In this document: positions 43,399 through 51,889 of the stretch, piece by piece | Numbering within the stretch: the first letter of the stretch is position 1 | Layout: every line of letters starts with the position of its first letter | NCBI GenBank assembly: GCA_038748775.1 | Contig: JBCDIT010000005.1 | Span: 62,001 to 126,000, forward strand | Length of the DNA: 64,000 nt | DNA from: DAIQNV01 sp038748775 | GTDB lineage: Bacteria; Planctomycetota; Phycisphaerae; Phycisphaerales; UBA1924 | Direction: 5' to 3' | Notes under the pieces: model-generated | What the model was told of the DNA's origin: nothing | The model's database searches: none | The model's input: the letters and a program-made list of their open reading frames with translations, nothing else | Position numbers and translations under genes: made by a program

Positions 43399-44844
43399 TT
43401 AGGGGGCCTGGACGGCCCGCTCTGCCCACCGGACCAGTCGAGAGGCTTGGCCCGGGATGAAGAAAAACAGCGTCTGGTGATCGCCATCGTGGACGAGTTG
43501 ATCGAGGTTGCCGTGAAGGCGGTTGAGCTGGTTCCCGTTGGGCGTGGGGACCCAGGTATCGCTGGTGGCGTAGGCGTGGAGCGTCGGTACGTTCCGAACG
43601 GCTTTCACGGTGTGGATCGGATCGAGGTACGAGGTTCGGACATAGGCGTCATTGATCGCTGCCTGAACATCTGGGGTCAGCCGTGGTTCGTCGCTCTTGC
43701 GGAGCCGGATGTCGCCGTCGGTGAACGTGCTGTTTTGCGACATCTCAAAGATGTTCACGCCGCCCCCGATCAGGACGAGGGCGATCGTGCGGTCGGGGCG
43801 TTCGTTGATCAGATGCGACGCGATGGTGGGGGCGGCAACCGCGCCGGCGCTGAACCCACAGATGATGAGCGGTCGATCGGCGAACCAGGGGGCCTTTGCC
43901 TCGATGGCCTCGATGAGGGCTGAGGCGGCGTAGGCGTTCGTCGCCATGATCCGGTCGAGGTCGTGGGCGATAATTTGGCCCAGCGTTTCGAGCTCGGAGT
44001 GATCGTCCGAGTCGAGGCCCCGGGCGTCGTAGGGCGGGCGTTCCGAAAGCGCGAGGTCCACCTGCGCGTCGAGTTCCGCCATGATGGCTTTGCTTGCTTG
44101 CAACTTGAATCGCTGTTGTTCTTCGGGAGTCGTGTCCTCTGGAATCGGAGGCGGTTCCAGGTCGAGCGGGATTTCGCTCGCGAGCCGAAGCCCGAAGACA
44201 CACGACCAACGCTCGGACACCTCGCTGATGCTCGTTGCGACGCGCAACCGAGCGACCGCCCAGCCCCGTCGCTCGAAGTGCTCGGTGACTTCGTGTTCAT
44301 AGCTGGTCGTGTTGGTCGCCGGCAGGTGAAGAACGAGCCCCTTGGCCGCCGGATCGAGCTTGTCGGGCAGCGAGATGGTGAGCCCGACATCCGTGAACCG
44401 ATGCGGCGGACGCTCCGGATCACGATCGGGCATCTCGGTTCCGGCTTCAGCCCGGATCTCGGCCTCGAACTCACCGATGCGGTCGAACACCGACGCGTGC
44501 CATTGCGTGAGAAAGCGCCCGTCGATCGGGTCGATGCGTCGAAACATCGGGCGTGTCGGATCAACCTGGGGGCGCCGGAACGCCGCGTTCGGCTCGGGGT
44601 GCAGGCGGAGCAAGCCCTCTGGGGTCTTGATGAACTCCACCGGGACTTCGGCGCCGCTCTCGACGGTTCTCGTCGATGGGAGGCGGGCGATGAGGGCGTC
44701 GACGCGATCGGCTGGCGGGCGTGGCCAGTCGGCGTCGGGGCGGTCGACCGGTTCGAGCGAAGAGCCTTCGTGAGGGGACAGCGAGTAGCATCCGCCTGCG
44801 AAGAGCAGGGTCGCCGCGAAGAAGATGGTCCGGATCGATACCAC
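43399..44844 (-). CDS. Lipoprotein with alpha/beta-hydrolase fold
   Basis: 481 aa from a GTG at 44844. The N-terminus VSIRTIFFAATLLFAGGC carries a lipobox, so it is likely anchored to a membrane. The C-terminal half shows the serine-hydrolase nucleophile elbow GFSAG in LIICGFSAGAVAAPTIA, strands before and after it, and a late His in VHDGDHQTLFFF, with an Asp in TSDTWVPTPNG. That fits the Ser-Asp-His triad. Substrate unknown. The frame is open beyond 45,100 upstream but would overlap the next gene. Confidence 0.78.
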   Translation of the reverse strand: MVSIRTIFFAATLLFAGGCYSLSPHEGSSLEPVDRPDADWPRPPADRVDALIARLPSTRTVESGAEVPVEFIKTPEGLLRLHPEPNAAFRRPQVDPTRPMFRRIDPIDGRFLTQWHASVFDRIGEFEAEIRAEAGTEMPDRDPERPPHRFTDVGLTISLPDKLDPAAKGLVLHLPATNTTSYEHEVTEHFERRGWAVARLRVATSISEVSERWSCVFGLRLASEIPLDLEPPPIPEDTTPEEQQRFKLQASKAIMAELDAQVDLALSERPPYDARGLDSDDHSELETLGQIIAHDLDRIMATNAYAASALIEAIEAKAPWFADRPLIICGFSAGAVAAPTIASHLINERPDRTIALVLIGGGVNIFEMSQNSTFTDGDIRLRKSDEPRLTPDVQAAINDAYVRTSYLDPIHTVKAVRNVPTLHAYATSDTWVPTPNGNQLNRLHGNLDQLVHDGDHQTLFFFIPGQASRLVRWAERAVQAP

Positions 44845-44932
44845 GTCGCGGGTACCGTATCGGGAAGTCCGGACGGATGTTCTCTCGCAACCGAGCCAGG
44901 GAATGCCCTGATGAATTCGGGGTGCTGTTCCG

Positions 44933-45202
44933 TCAGGCCCCTGGAGGCCGGATGTCCTCAAGCGAGAGTTCGCCAGCGGGCGCACGTCGCCTGAAGAGCA
45001 GCACGGCCAGCTCGAAGAGCAAGAGCACTCCGCCGAATCCCAAGAGTCCGACGCCGGCGGTTCCGCCGACGAAGGCGGTCCAGAACTGCGAGGGCTTGTC
45101 GAATACCGCGAGCAAGGTGTCTTGCTCCGAATCTGTGAGGCTCTGGCCCCGGAGCTCGGCGTCGAGCAAAGACGCACGGACTTGGAGCTCGATGTTGTAC
45201 AA
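44933..45202 (-). CDS. Small membrane protein of unknown function (start uncertain)
   Basis: 89 aa from a TTG at 45202. One strong membrane helix (residues about 42-68, TAFVGGTAGVGLLGFGGVLLLFELAV) is followed by a basic, then acidic tail. The frame continues upstream with a second hydrophobic stretch (RFLIAATVGLGSLYN) but has no ATG or GTG before a stop, so the true start is unclear and may be non-standard. It lies between iscU and the lipoprotein gene on the same strand. Confidence 0.5.
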   Translation of the reverse strand: MYNIELQVRASLLDAELRGQSLTDSEQDTLLAVFDKPSQFWTAFVGGTAGVGLLGFGGVLLLFELAVLLFRRRAPAGELSLEDIRPPGA

Positions 45203-45256
45203 GCTCCCGAGCCCGACTGTGGCGGCGATCAGAAAGCGATGACGTATCGCCCGGTC

Positions 45257-45685
45257 TTACGCCGACGCATGCTCCGCGTTCGCCGCTTCTGCGCCGTTCT
45301 TCTTCTTGTAGTCAGCGATCGCCGCCCGGATAGCGTCCTCGGCAAGGACCGAGCAGTGGATCTTCACTGGCGGGAGGCTCAGTTCCTCAACGATCTGGGT
45401 GTTCTTGATCGTGAGGCCCTCGTCAACGGTCTTGCCCTTGAGCCACTCGGTGGCGAGCGAGCTGCTGGCGATGGCCGACCCGCACCCGAAGCACTTGAAC
45501 TTCGCGTCTTCGATCTTGCCTTCGTCGTCGACCTTGATCTGGAGCTGCATCACGTCGCCGCACTCGGGGGCGCCGACCAGGCCGACGCCGACGTCGACGC
45601 GCTCTTTGATTTCCTTTTGTGTGCCGAAGGAGCCGACGTTGCGGGGGTTCTCGTAGTGGTCGATGACTTTTTCGCTGTACGCCAT
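45257..45685 (-). CDS. iscU: Fe-S cluster scaffold IscU
   Basis: 142 aa with the scaffold cysteines in APECGDVM, CFGCGSAIASSS and KIHCSVLAEDA, and the Asp next to the first Cys that favours cluster release. The LPPVKIHC segment is the chaperone (HscA) recognition region. It assembles [2Fe-2S] clusters from sulfur given by IscS. It lies directly downstream of iscS on the - strand (about 77 bp gap). No hscA, hscB or fdx gene is present. Confidence 0.96.
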   Translation of the reverse strand: MAYSEKVIDHYENPRNVGSFGTQKEIKERVDVGVGLVGAPECGDVMQLQIKVDDEGKIEDAKFKCFGCGSAIASSSLATEWLKGKTVDEGLTIKNTQIVEELSLPPVKIHCSVLAEDAIRAAIADYKKKNGAEAANAEHASA

Positions 45686-45762
45686 GGTTTCACCTCACCG
45701 GTGGTTGATGCTGATGTGTGGGGTCGATCACGCGTCCGGGGCCTCGCCCGGCCCGCCTGAAA

Positions 45763-47001
45763 TCAGTGCGCCTGCCACTCGATCTTCGTGATGTCGATGC
45801 CTTCTTTGTGCATGTCGTAGAGCGGGCTCAGATCGCGGAGCCGCTCGACCGCCGTGGTGACCGTTTCGATCGCCGCGTCGATTTCCTCGTCTTTGGTAAA
45901 CCGCCCGAGGCTCATCCGGAGGGAGCTGTGGGCGAGCTCGTCGCCGACTCCGAGGCTCTTGAGCACGTAGCTGGGCTCCAGGCTGGCGCTGGTGCAGGCC
46001 GAGCCCGAACTCATCGCGATCTGCTTGCATTCCATCATCAGGCTCTCGCCCTCGACGAACCCGAACGAGATGTTGGTGAGGTGGGGGAGACGCTTCTCGG
46101 CGTGCCCGTTGATCTGGATCTCGTCGATGCGTTCAGCGAGGCCCTGCTCAAGCTTGGTGCGGAGCTTGAACAGACGCTCGCCCTCGGACTCCATTTCCTG
46201 AGCGCAGAGCTCGCACGCCTTGCCCAGGCCGACGATGCCCGAGATGTTGTGGGTTCCGCTGCGGAAGCCTCGCTCCTGGCCTCCGCCCTCTTGGAGCGCC
46301 ACCAGACGCACCCGGGGGCGGCGCCGGCGGACGTACAGGGCGCCGACGCCCTTGGGTCCGTAGAGCTTGTGACCTGAGAAACTCAGAAGGTCGACGTTGT
46401 CCTTCGAAACGTCCGTCGGCATCTTGCCGACCCACTGGGTCCCGTCGGTGTGGAAGACCACGCCTCGCTCGTGGCAAAGGGCGCCGATCTCCGGGATCTC
46501 GTTGATCGTCCCGATCTCGTTGTTGGCCCACATGATCGTGACGAGAATCGTGTCGTCACGCATCGCGGCTTCGATCATCTCTTTGGTGATCAAACCGTCT
46601 TCACGCGGCTCGAGAAACGTCACGTCGAACCCTTCCTTGGCCAGACGCTTGCAGGGATCAAGCGTTGCCTTGTGCTCGTGCTGGGCCGTGATGATGTGCC
46701 CGCGCCCGGTGCTGCCCGAAGGCGCCTTCTCGTACATGTAGGCGGCGCCCTTGATCGCGAGGTTGTTCGACTCGGTGGCGCCCGACGTGAAGATGATTTC
46801 CTTGCGGTCGGCTCCGATCAGTTCGGCGACCTGCTTCCGGGCGGTCTCCATCGCGTCTTCGGCTTCCCAGCCGAACCGGTGGTTGCGGCTCCCGGCGTTG
46901 CCGTAGATCTCGGTGAAACAGGGCAGCATCGCTTCCACCACGCGCGGGTCGGTGCGTGTGGTCGAGGCGTTGTCGAAGTAGATCATGCCTTCGGTGCTCA
47001 T
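45763..47001 (-). CDS. iscS: Cysteine desulfurase IscS
   Basis: 412 aa. PLP-binding Lys in SFSGHKLYGPKG (about residue 212), ATESNNLAIKG, and the sulfur-carrying Cys in the flexible loop SSGSACTSASLEPSYVLKSLG (about 333). It takes sulfur from cysteine for Fe-S clusters and tRNA thiolation. It is first in the iscS-iscU order. The upstream gap (47002-47134) holds a Fur-like palindrome and a possible -10 (TATAGT). Confidence 0.96.
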   Translation of the reverse strand: MSTEGMIYFDNASTTRTDPRVVEAMLPCFTEIYGNAGSRNHRFGWEAEDAMETARKQVAELIGADRKEIIFTSGATESNNLAIKGAAYMYEKAPSGSTGRGHIITAQHEHKATLDPCKRLAKEGFDVTFLEPREDGLITKEMIEAAMRDDTILVTIMWANNEIGTINEIPEIGALCHERGVVFHTDGTQWVGKMPTDVSKDNVDLLSFSGHKLYGPKGVGALYVRRRRPRVRLVALQEGGGQERGFRSGTHNISGIVGLGKACELCAQEMESEGERLFKLRTKLEQGLAERIDEIQINGHAEKRLPHLTNISFGFVEGESLMMECKQIAMSSGSACTSASLEPSYVLKSLGVGDELAHSSLRMSLGRFTKDEEIDAAIETVTTAVERLRDLSPLYDMHKEGIDITKIEWQAH

Positions 47002-47056
47002 GGGGCTCCTCGCACCGGAGGACGCGGGGACAAAGCGGACCCGCTCCTCCGAAGAA

Positions 47057-47071
47057 TTAGAATCATTCCAA
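47057..47071 (-). promoter_or_regulatory. Fur-like 7-1-7 inverted repeat upstream of iscS
   Basis: TTAGAAT-C-ATTCCAA has 6 of 7 matched pairs and lies 56-70 bp before the iscS start, in an A+T-rich pocket, close to a possible -10 (TATAGT, - strand, 47084-47079). The layout resembles Fur-family boxes (TGATAAT-n-ATTATCA), so iron or peroxide control of iscSU is suggested. IscR-type boxes look different. Confidence 0.4.
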
Positions 47072-47134
47072 TCTGGTGACTATAGCGCCGTCTCGACGTC
47101 GGTTCCGAGATGCCGACCTCAGAACGAGGACGAA

Positions 47135-47566
47135 TCAGCTATCGGGCCGGCGGTAGACCAGTTCGACGCGGTTGCCCGAGGCGTTGTGGTGCACCTCGGT
47201 CATGTAGGCCTTCATCAGCATGATGCCCCGCCCGGTGGGGTTGGTGAGGTTTTCATCGAGCGTGGGGTCCGGGACGTTGCTCGGGGCGAACCCCGGGCCG
47301 CGATCCTCGACCGCGATGTTGACCCGCTCGGGATCGACCTCGTACGACACGGTGATCGGAGTGCCTTCGGCTACCGTTTGGTGGCCGTGCTGGAATGCGT
47401 TGGTGATGGCTTCCTCGAGCGCGAGCTTGATGGCGAATCGCGAACTCTTGGGATAGCCGTGACGATCAACCGCCGTGAGGATCTGGTCTTCGAGGGCCTC
47501 GATCTTCGCGCGGTCGTCGAACAGCTCGACTTGGGCACGATCGTGCTCTGTGGGAGACGGGGTCAT
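47135..47566 (-). CDS. RsbW-like anti-sigma kinase (GHKL ATPase)
   Basis: 143 aa. It has the Bergerat ATPase boxes N (EEAITNAFQHGH), G1 (VEDRGPGFAP) and G2 (GRGIMLMKAYM). This small stand-alone form is typical of RsbW/SpoIIAB-type switch kinases that bind a sigma factor and phosphorylate an STAS antagonist. The STAS gene lies 39 bp upstream on the same strand. The sigma factor it controls is not adjacent; the one at 38466 is housekeeping-like. Confidence 0.88.
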   Translation of the reverse strand: MTPSPTEHDRAQVELFDDRAKIEALEDQILTAVDRHGYPKSSRFAIKLALEEAITNAFQHGHQTVAEGTPITVSYEVDPERVNIAVEDRGPGFAPSNVPDPTLDENLTNPTGRGIMLMKAYMTEVHHNASGNRVELVYRRPDS

Positions 47567-47605
47567 CGGCGGCGATCCGTTCCGGTCGGGGAGAGCTCCC
47601 GGCGT

Positions 47606-47968
47606 TTACGCGAAGCTCTGGACGGCTTCCTCGGTCGACTCGTAGATCTCGAACAGCTTGTTGAGCCGTGTGATCACGAAGACCTCGTAGATCTGCGGAT
47701 CGATGTTGGCCAGACGGAGCTTGCCGCTCTTCGACCGGACCTTGTTGTTGATGGTGATCAACGTCCCGAGGGCGGCCGAGGAGAGGTGATCAACATTCGA
47801 GAAGCTGATCAGGATGCGCGGAGAATCCGCTGCATCGATCAGGCCGGCGATTTCCTCGCCGATCATCTGAATGTTTGCCTCGTCAAGGATGTTGCGATCG
47901 ACGAATTCGACCTGGGTCACAGCCTGATCGATTTCGCGGATGCGAAGACGAGAATCCGACGCAGCCAT
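47606..47968 (-). CDS. RsbV-like STAS anti-sigma antagonist
   Basis: 120 aa from an ATG with GGAGG seven bases upstream. The STAS fold is clear: QVEFVDRNILDEANIQMIGEEIAGLI, ILISFSNVDHLSSAALGTLITINNKV with the phosphorylatable Ser (about residue 62), and GKLRLANIDPQIYEVFVITRLNKLF. In partner switching it binds the RsbW-like kinase when unphosphorylated and frees the sigma factor. It is first in the operon with the kinase. Confidence 0.9.
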   Translation of the reverse strand: MAASDSRLRIREIDQAVTQVEFVDRNILDEANIQMIGEEIAGLIDAADSPRILISFSNVDHLSSAALGTLITINNKVRSKSGKLRLANIDPQIYEVFVITRLNKLFEIYESTEEAVQSFA

Positions 47969-48128
47969 GCGTGGCCTCCGAAAGCACTCTAAGCGGCCAG
48001 GGCGATCGGATACGAACGATCGAACGGCCCACGGCGTGTCCCATGCGGGCACGTGCACCGCTGGCGAGCCATGATACGACCGGCGGCGCCGGCCTGCCAC
48101 CGCCGGGTCGGCTCGATCGATGTCTTGG

Positions 48129-51100
48129 TCAGCGAAGCAGGGCGTCTTGGAGGCCCGGGAAGTTGCGTTCTTCCTCTTCGCTCTGGATCAGGACCGTCGG
48201 CTTGAGGAGGATGAGCAGCGTCAGCTCTTCCTTGGCCTCGATACGGTTCGAGAAAAACCGGTTGAGAACAGGGATCTTGCTGAGCACCGGGATGCCGGTT
48301 TCGGTCTCGAATTCCTCAAGAATGCGCTGGCCACCCAGAAGAATCGTGCCCTGGTCTGGCACAGTCACCGTCGTCTGGACGCGGGTGATCGTCACGGTCG
48401 GCGTCTGGATCTCGCCCTGGGCGACGGCGGCCGACGAAACGAAGTTGCCGTCGTCGTCAATGGTGCCGGTACCACCGCCGGCGGTCGCCTCGACCACGAC
48501 CGAGGAGTCGAGGTCGACTTCACCGATCGCGGTATCCACGTTCATCGTGACGTACCGACGGTCAGCCGAGATGACACCGTCGATCTCGAGGACGACACCC
48601 TCGGACACGACGCTGATCGTCGGGTCGAAACCGACCGCCGAGTCGGACACGACCGGCTGGAGGTCACTCACGAAGCTGAACTGCGTCGCGACGAAGACGT
48701 AGGCGGTCTGGCCGTTGGTGAACGTCAGACGCGGCGCGGTCAGTTCGAGGCTCCGGCGGTCGGCCTGGGTCGCCTCGACCAGGAAGTCGACCTGGATGTC
48801 ATCGAGGAAGCGGCCCGAGACACCCAGCGCCGGGGCGGCGCCGGTCACGGCACCGGCGAGCTCGGTGAGCGAACCGCCCAGCGTGTCGGTGAGGCCAAAC
48901 GAGTTCTGCTCGGCGCGGATCGGGCTGAAGTCGTCGCCCTGCGTACCCGGAGCGAAGACGGGCTGGGTGATGTTGAAGCCCGAGTCGGCCGGGTCGATGG
49001 CCTGGGCGAGCGTGACGTTCCCGTTCGCGTCGGTCTGGAAGAAGTCGTCGAGCGTGAGCGTCGGGTCGATCGTCTGGGCGATCTCGAACTCGTTCGAGTT
49101 GCCGCCGAAGTAGACGTCGATATCGAACCCGATCTGCTCGAACCATTCTTCACGGACAAGCAGGAATCGGCTCTCGACGTTGATCTGCATGTTGCGGACC
49201 GAGCGGAGCTTGCTGAGCAGCCCGGTGATCGCACGGTGATTCTTGGGCGTGTTGGTGATGATCAGATTGCCGTTGAGCTCCTGGATCGTGCCGGTTTCAC
49301 CGCCCAGGTCTTCCCAGCCCTCGGGGTCGATGTTCGACTGAATGATGTCGCGAAGGTCTTCGATGAGTTCCTCGCGGTCGAGCCGGTCGATGTCCTGGTT
49401 GGTGTTGCCGAAGGGGCTCTGGCCGCCGCCGCCGCCGCCGGTCTGGCCGCCCTGCTGGAAGATTGTGTTGAGGTCAAACTCGGGGGCGTTGTCGTAGTTC
49501 GGGACCTCGATGAGAAGGTCGCGGATGTCGTAGATTTCGAGAACGGTGTTCCGGCGGAGCACCTCGTCGCTGGCGACGGTGAGCACACCATCGGTGACGG
49601 CCCACCCGGCCGGCACGCTCGGGTCGCTGACCTTTTCCAGAACACGGTCATAGACCGTTTCGAGCGGGACGTTCGTCAGACGGAGCGTGACGAGGCTCTC
49701 GGGGTCAACACCGATCTCTTCGAGGCTCGGCCAATCAACGTCTTGCTCGAGGTTGGCAAACTGACCGAGGAAGGTCAGGACGTCTTCAAGGGCGGCGTCT
49801 TCGAACGTGACCGGGAGACGCGTGTCGCGGAGCGTGGCGAGCACGGCGCGGTTGACAGGCGTCTCGGAGAACTGGAGCGGGTTGCCCCTGCGACGCGAGA
49901 TCGCGGCCCAGTCGTCGGGGTAGCCGACGATGTTGTCCGGCGGGACCGCGGCTTCGGCGTTCTCGACGAACTCCCCGAGGAGCCCACGGCGGATCCCGTT
50001 CTCAGCGCGGCCGTAGCGACGCAACAGCATCGCTTCGGTCAGCACGTCTTTGAGCAGAAGGCCGGCCTTGTTGTTTGGGTCGAGGAAGAGCAGCTCATCG
50101 GTGACCTGCAGGGCCTTCTCGTACTGGTGATCAAGTTGAAGGGCCCGGATGTTGTCGATCTTGCTGTTGATTCGTTCGACGCGGGCCGCGTTTTCCCTGA
50201 GCAGTCCGTCGCGGATGTCTTGCTCGAGGGCACGGATCCGATCTTCGTCGGCGCGGACGCGTGCCGCTTCCTCGGCCTCGCGGATCCGGCTCGACCGGTC
50301 CTGGTTCGACGCGAGCAACTGCTCGTACTCGGTCACACCCAGGTAGTCGCGCGAGTTGTTCAGCGTGAGCAGCGAACTCGCGGCCGCGCGGCGGGCCGCC
50401 TCGTAGTCACCGCTAGCGAGCGACGCATCGGCCTGCTCGTTGAGGTTGTTGATCTCGGCAAGAGCTTGCTGTCGAGCGAGGTCGCGGCGAACAAGGTCGC
50501 CTTCGAGCGGGCCACGGATGCTCGAGCCGCGGAGATCGCGACCCAGGCGGATGCGAGCTTCATCGCGACGCTCTTCGATCACCGCGATCTCACCGGCGTC
50601 GAGGTAAGGCCGGAACGCGTCGAGCAGGCGGGTGTACCCGCGGTCGGCGTCGACAAAGCGGCTTTCGTCAAACGCCAGGTTGGATTCGGCGCGAAGTCGC
50701 TGGGCTTCGAGCTGCTGGGCAACGTCGATCAGGTCTTCTTCGGGACCGGTGACGGCGCCCGGCTGGGCGGCGCCGGTGTCCGCCGGCTGTGCTTCAGCTT
50801 CGGGATCAGTTTCCGGGGTCGCGGCCGGCGCCGAGGGGTCGGCGGGCTGCTGATCGAGCCGGCGGCGCTGGACCTGGCCGGGCTGAAACGCGCCGAGCGA
50901 AAGGGTCTCGACGATGAACGGCTCGCCGCGGACCATCTCAAGCTGCTGGATGCGATCGCGGAACGACCGGAGTGAAGCGGCGTATTCAGGAGAAAGCTCG
51001 ATGCCGGCGTCATCGATCTCGGAGATCAGCGACTTGGCGCCCACGTAGTCCGACGAATCGAGCGAGGCCTCGACGGAAGTGAGCAACCGACCGGCGTCTC

Positions 51101-51581
51101 TCGAAAGCATCGTGCGGCGCGAGGTCGCGATTGTGACCACGGCCTCCGCCCTCGCACGCTGGGAGGGGCTGACCGACGACGAGGCGAGCACAAGCCGCGC
51201 TCCGTCTAAAGCCTCGGAGAGGCTGCCCGAGCCGGCCGCGAGTTCGGCGTGCTGCAGCGACGACTCAAGCGACGGCAGCGCCGCGACACGGCGGTCGGTT
51301 TCGCGAGTCAATCGGAACGCACGGCTCGACTCGGCTTCGGTCAAGACCAGCGATGCGTCACGGATCAGGGTCATGGCCAGGGCATGAGCACGGACAGGCT
51401 TGTCCTGCTCGAGCAACTGGGCGACCCGGTCAAGAACGTCGGAGGCGTCAGCCGATGCCACCGGGGCATGCTCGACTGCATCGGGCGCGTCGGGCATCTC
51501 AAAGCCCATCGCCGTACCCGAAGCCGCGACCAATGCCGCGGCACACCACCAGTTGACCGAACGGTCGGATCGAACGCGCAT
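48129..51581 (-). CDS. Secretin (GspD/PilQ family) with long N-terminal repeat region
   Basis: 1150 aa with GGAGA before the ATG and a signal peptide (residues about 12-26). Residues about 30-530 are helical, charged, TPR/coiled-coil-like. Residues about 575-690 resemble the secretin N-terminal fold (FEDAALEDVLTFLGQ; VTLRLTNVPLETVYDRVLEKV). A Gly-rich linker (about 717-722) follows. The C-terminal domain (about 860-1135) has the secretin signature VPDQGTILLGGQ (about 1074) and GIPVLSKIPVLNRFF. It would form the outer-membrane ring of a type II secretion or type IV pilus system. No other secretion ATPase or inner-membrane gene is nearby. Confidence 0.9.
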   Translation of the reverse strand: MRVRSDRSVNWWCAAALVAASGTAMGFEMPDAPDAVEHAPVASADASDVLDRVAQLLEQDKPVRAHALAMTLIRDASLVLTEAESSRAFRLTRETDRRVAALPSLESSLQHAELAAGSGSLSEALDGARLVLASSSVSPSQRARAEAVVTIATSRRTMLSRDAGRLLTSVEASLDSSDYVGAKSLISEIDDAGIELSPEYAASLRSFRDRIQQLEMVRGEPFIVETLSLGAFQPGQVQRRRLDQQPADPSAPAATPETDPEAEAQPADTGAAQPGAVTGPEEDLIDVAQQLEAQRLRAESNLAFDESRFVDADRGYTRLLDAFRPYLDAGEIAVIEERRDEARIRLGRDLRGSSIRGPLEGDLVRRDLARQQALAEINNLNEQADASLASGDYEAARRAAASSLLTLNNSRDYLGVTEYEQLLASNQDRSSRIREAEEAARVRADEDRIRALEQDIRDGLLRENAARVERINSKIDNIRALQLDHQYEKALQVTDELLFLDPNNKAGLLLKDVLTEAMLLRRYGRAENGIRRGLLGEFVENAEAAVPPDNIVGYPDDWAAISRRRGNPLQFSETPVNRAVLATLRDTRLPVTFEDAALEDVLTFLGQFANLEQDVDWPSLEEIGVDPESLVTLRLTNVPLETVYDRVLEKVSDPSVPAGWAVTDGVLTVASDEVLRRNTVLEIYDIRDLLIEVPNYDNAPEFDLNTIFQQGGQTGGGGGGQSPFGNTNQDIDRLDREELIEDLRDIIQSNIDPEGWEDLGGETGTIQELNGNLIITNTPKNHRAITGLLSKLRSVRNMQINVESRFLLVREEWFEQIGFDIDVYFGGNSNEFEIAQTIDPTLTLDDFFQTDANGNVTLAQAIDPADSGFNITQPVFAPGTQGDDFSPIRAEQNSFGLTDTLGGSLTELAGAVTGAAPALGVSGRFLDDIQVDFLVEATQADRRSLELTAPRLTFTNGQTAYVFVATQFSFVSDLQPVVSDSAVGFDPTISVVSEGVVLEIDGVISADRRYVTMNVDTAIGEVDLDSSVVVEATAGGGTGTIDDDGNFVSSAAVAQGEIQTPTVTITRVQTTVTVPDQGTILLGGQRILEEFETETGIPVLSKIPVLNRFFSNRIEAKEELTLLILLKPTVLIQSEEEERNFPGLQDALLR

Positions 51582-51889
51582 CCCGATCTCCGATGGGCTT
51601 TCGCCGTATCTAGGGGCCTTGTGTGGGCCTCTTCGTTGGCCGAGCCAGCACCCGCTGCTTCCCGGTCCAAATCTCTTCTACCCGTAACCCTAGGTACCGG
51701 AGCACGTTGCACGCTCCGAGGTTCCGGGTCGGGGGTTTCCTGTTCGACACACCCTTCGGTGGTCCTTCCAGGAAATCCGCCCAGGTCTTTCTACCTTCCG
51801 CGGCCGCCGCGGTGGCGGTTCGTCGGAGGCGAATGAAGATACCGACCTCGGGCGAGGTTCGCAATCGCCCCTCTGGCGAGCCCGAACCG
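51582..51889 (-). other. Intergenic region upstream of the secretin gene
   Basis: No gene is seen. It contains a G+C-rich palindromic stretch (CCGCGGCCGCCGCGG, about 51798-51812). No clear promoter was found. Confidence 0.5.

Noticed and set aside
43320..43401. Repeated CCGGGAAT/CCGGGA stretch and hairpin between the IscA-like and lipoprotein genes
   Set aside because: Short, overlaps the lipoprotein stop codon, and has no T run, so it is not called as a terminator or repeat element.
48120..50975. Open frame of 951 codons on the + strand opposite the secretin gene
   Set aside because: Shadow frame of the secretin; no ribosome site or domain.
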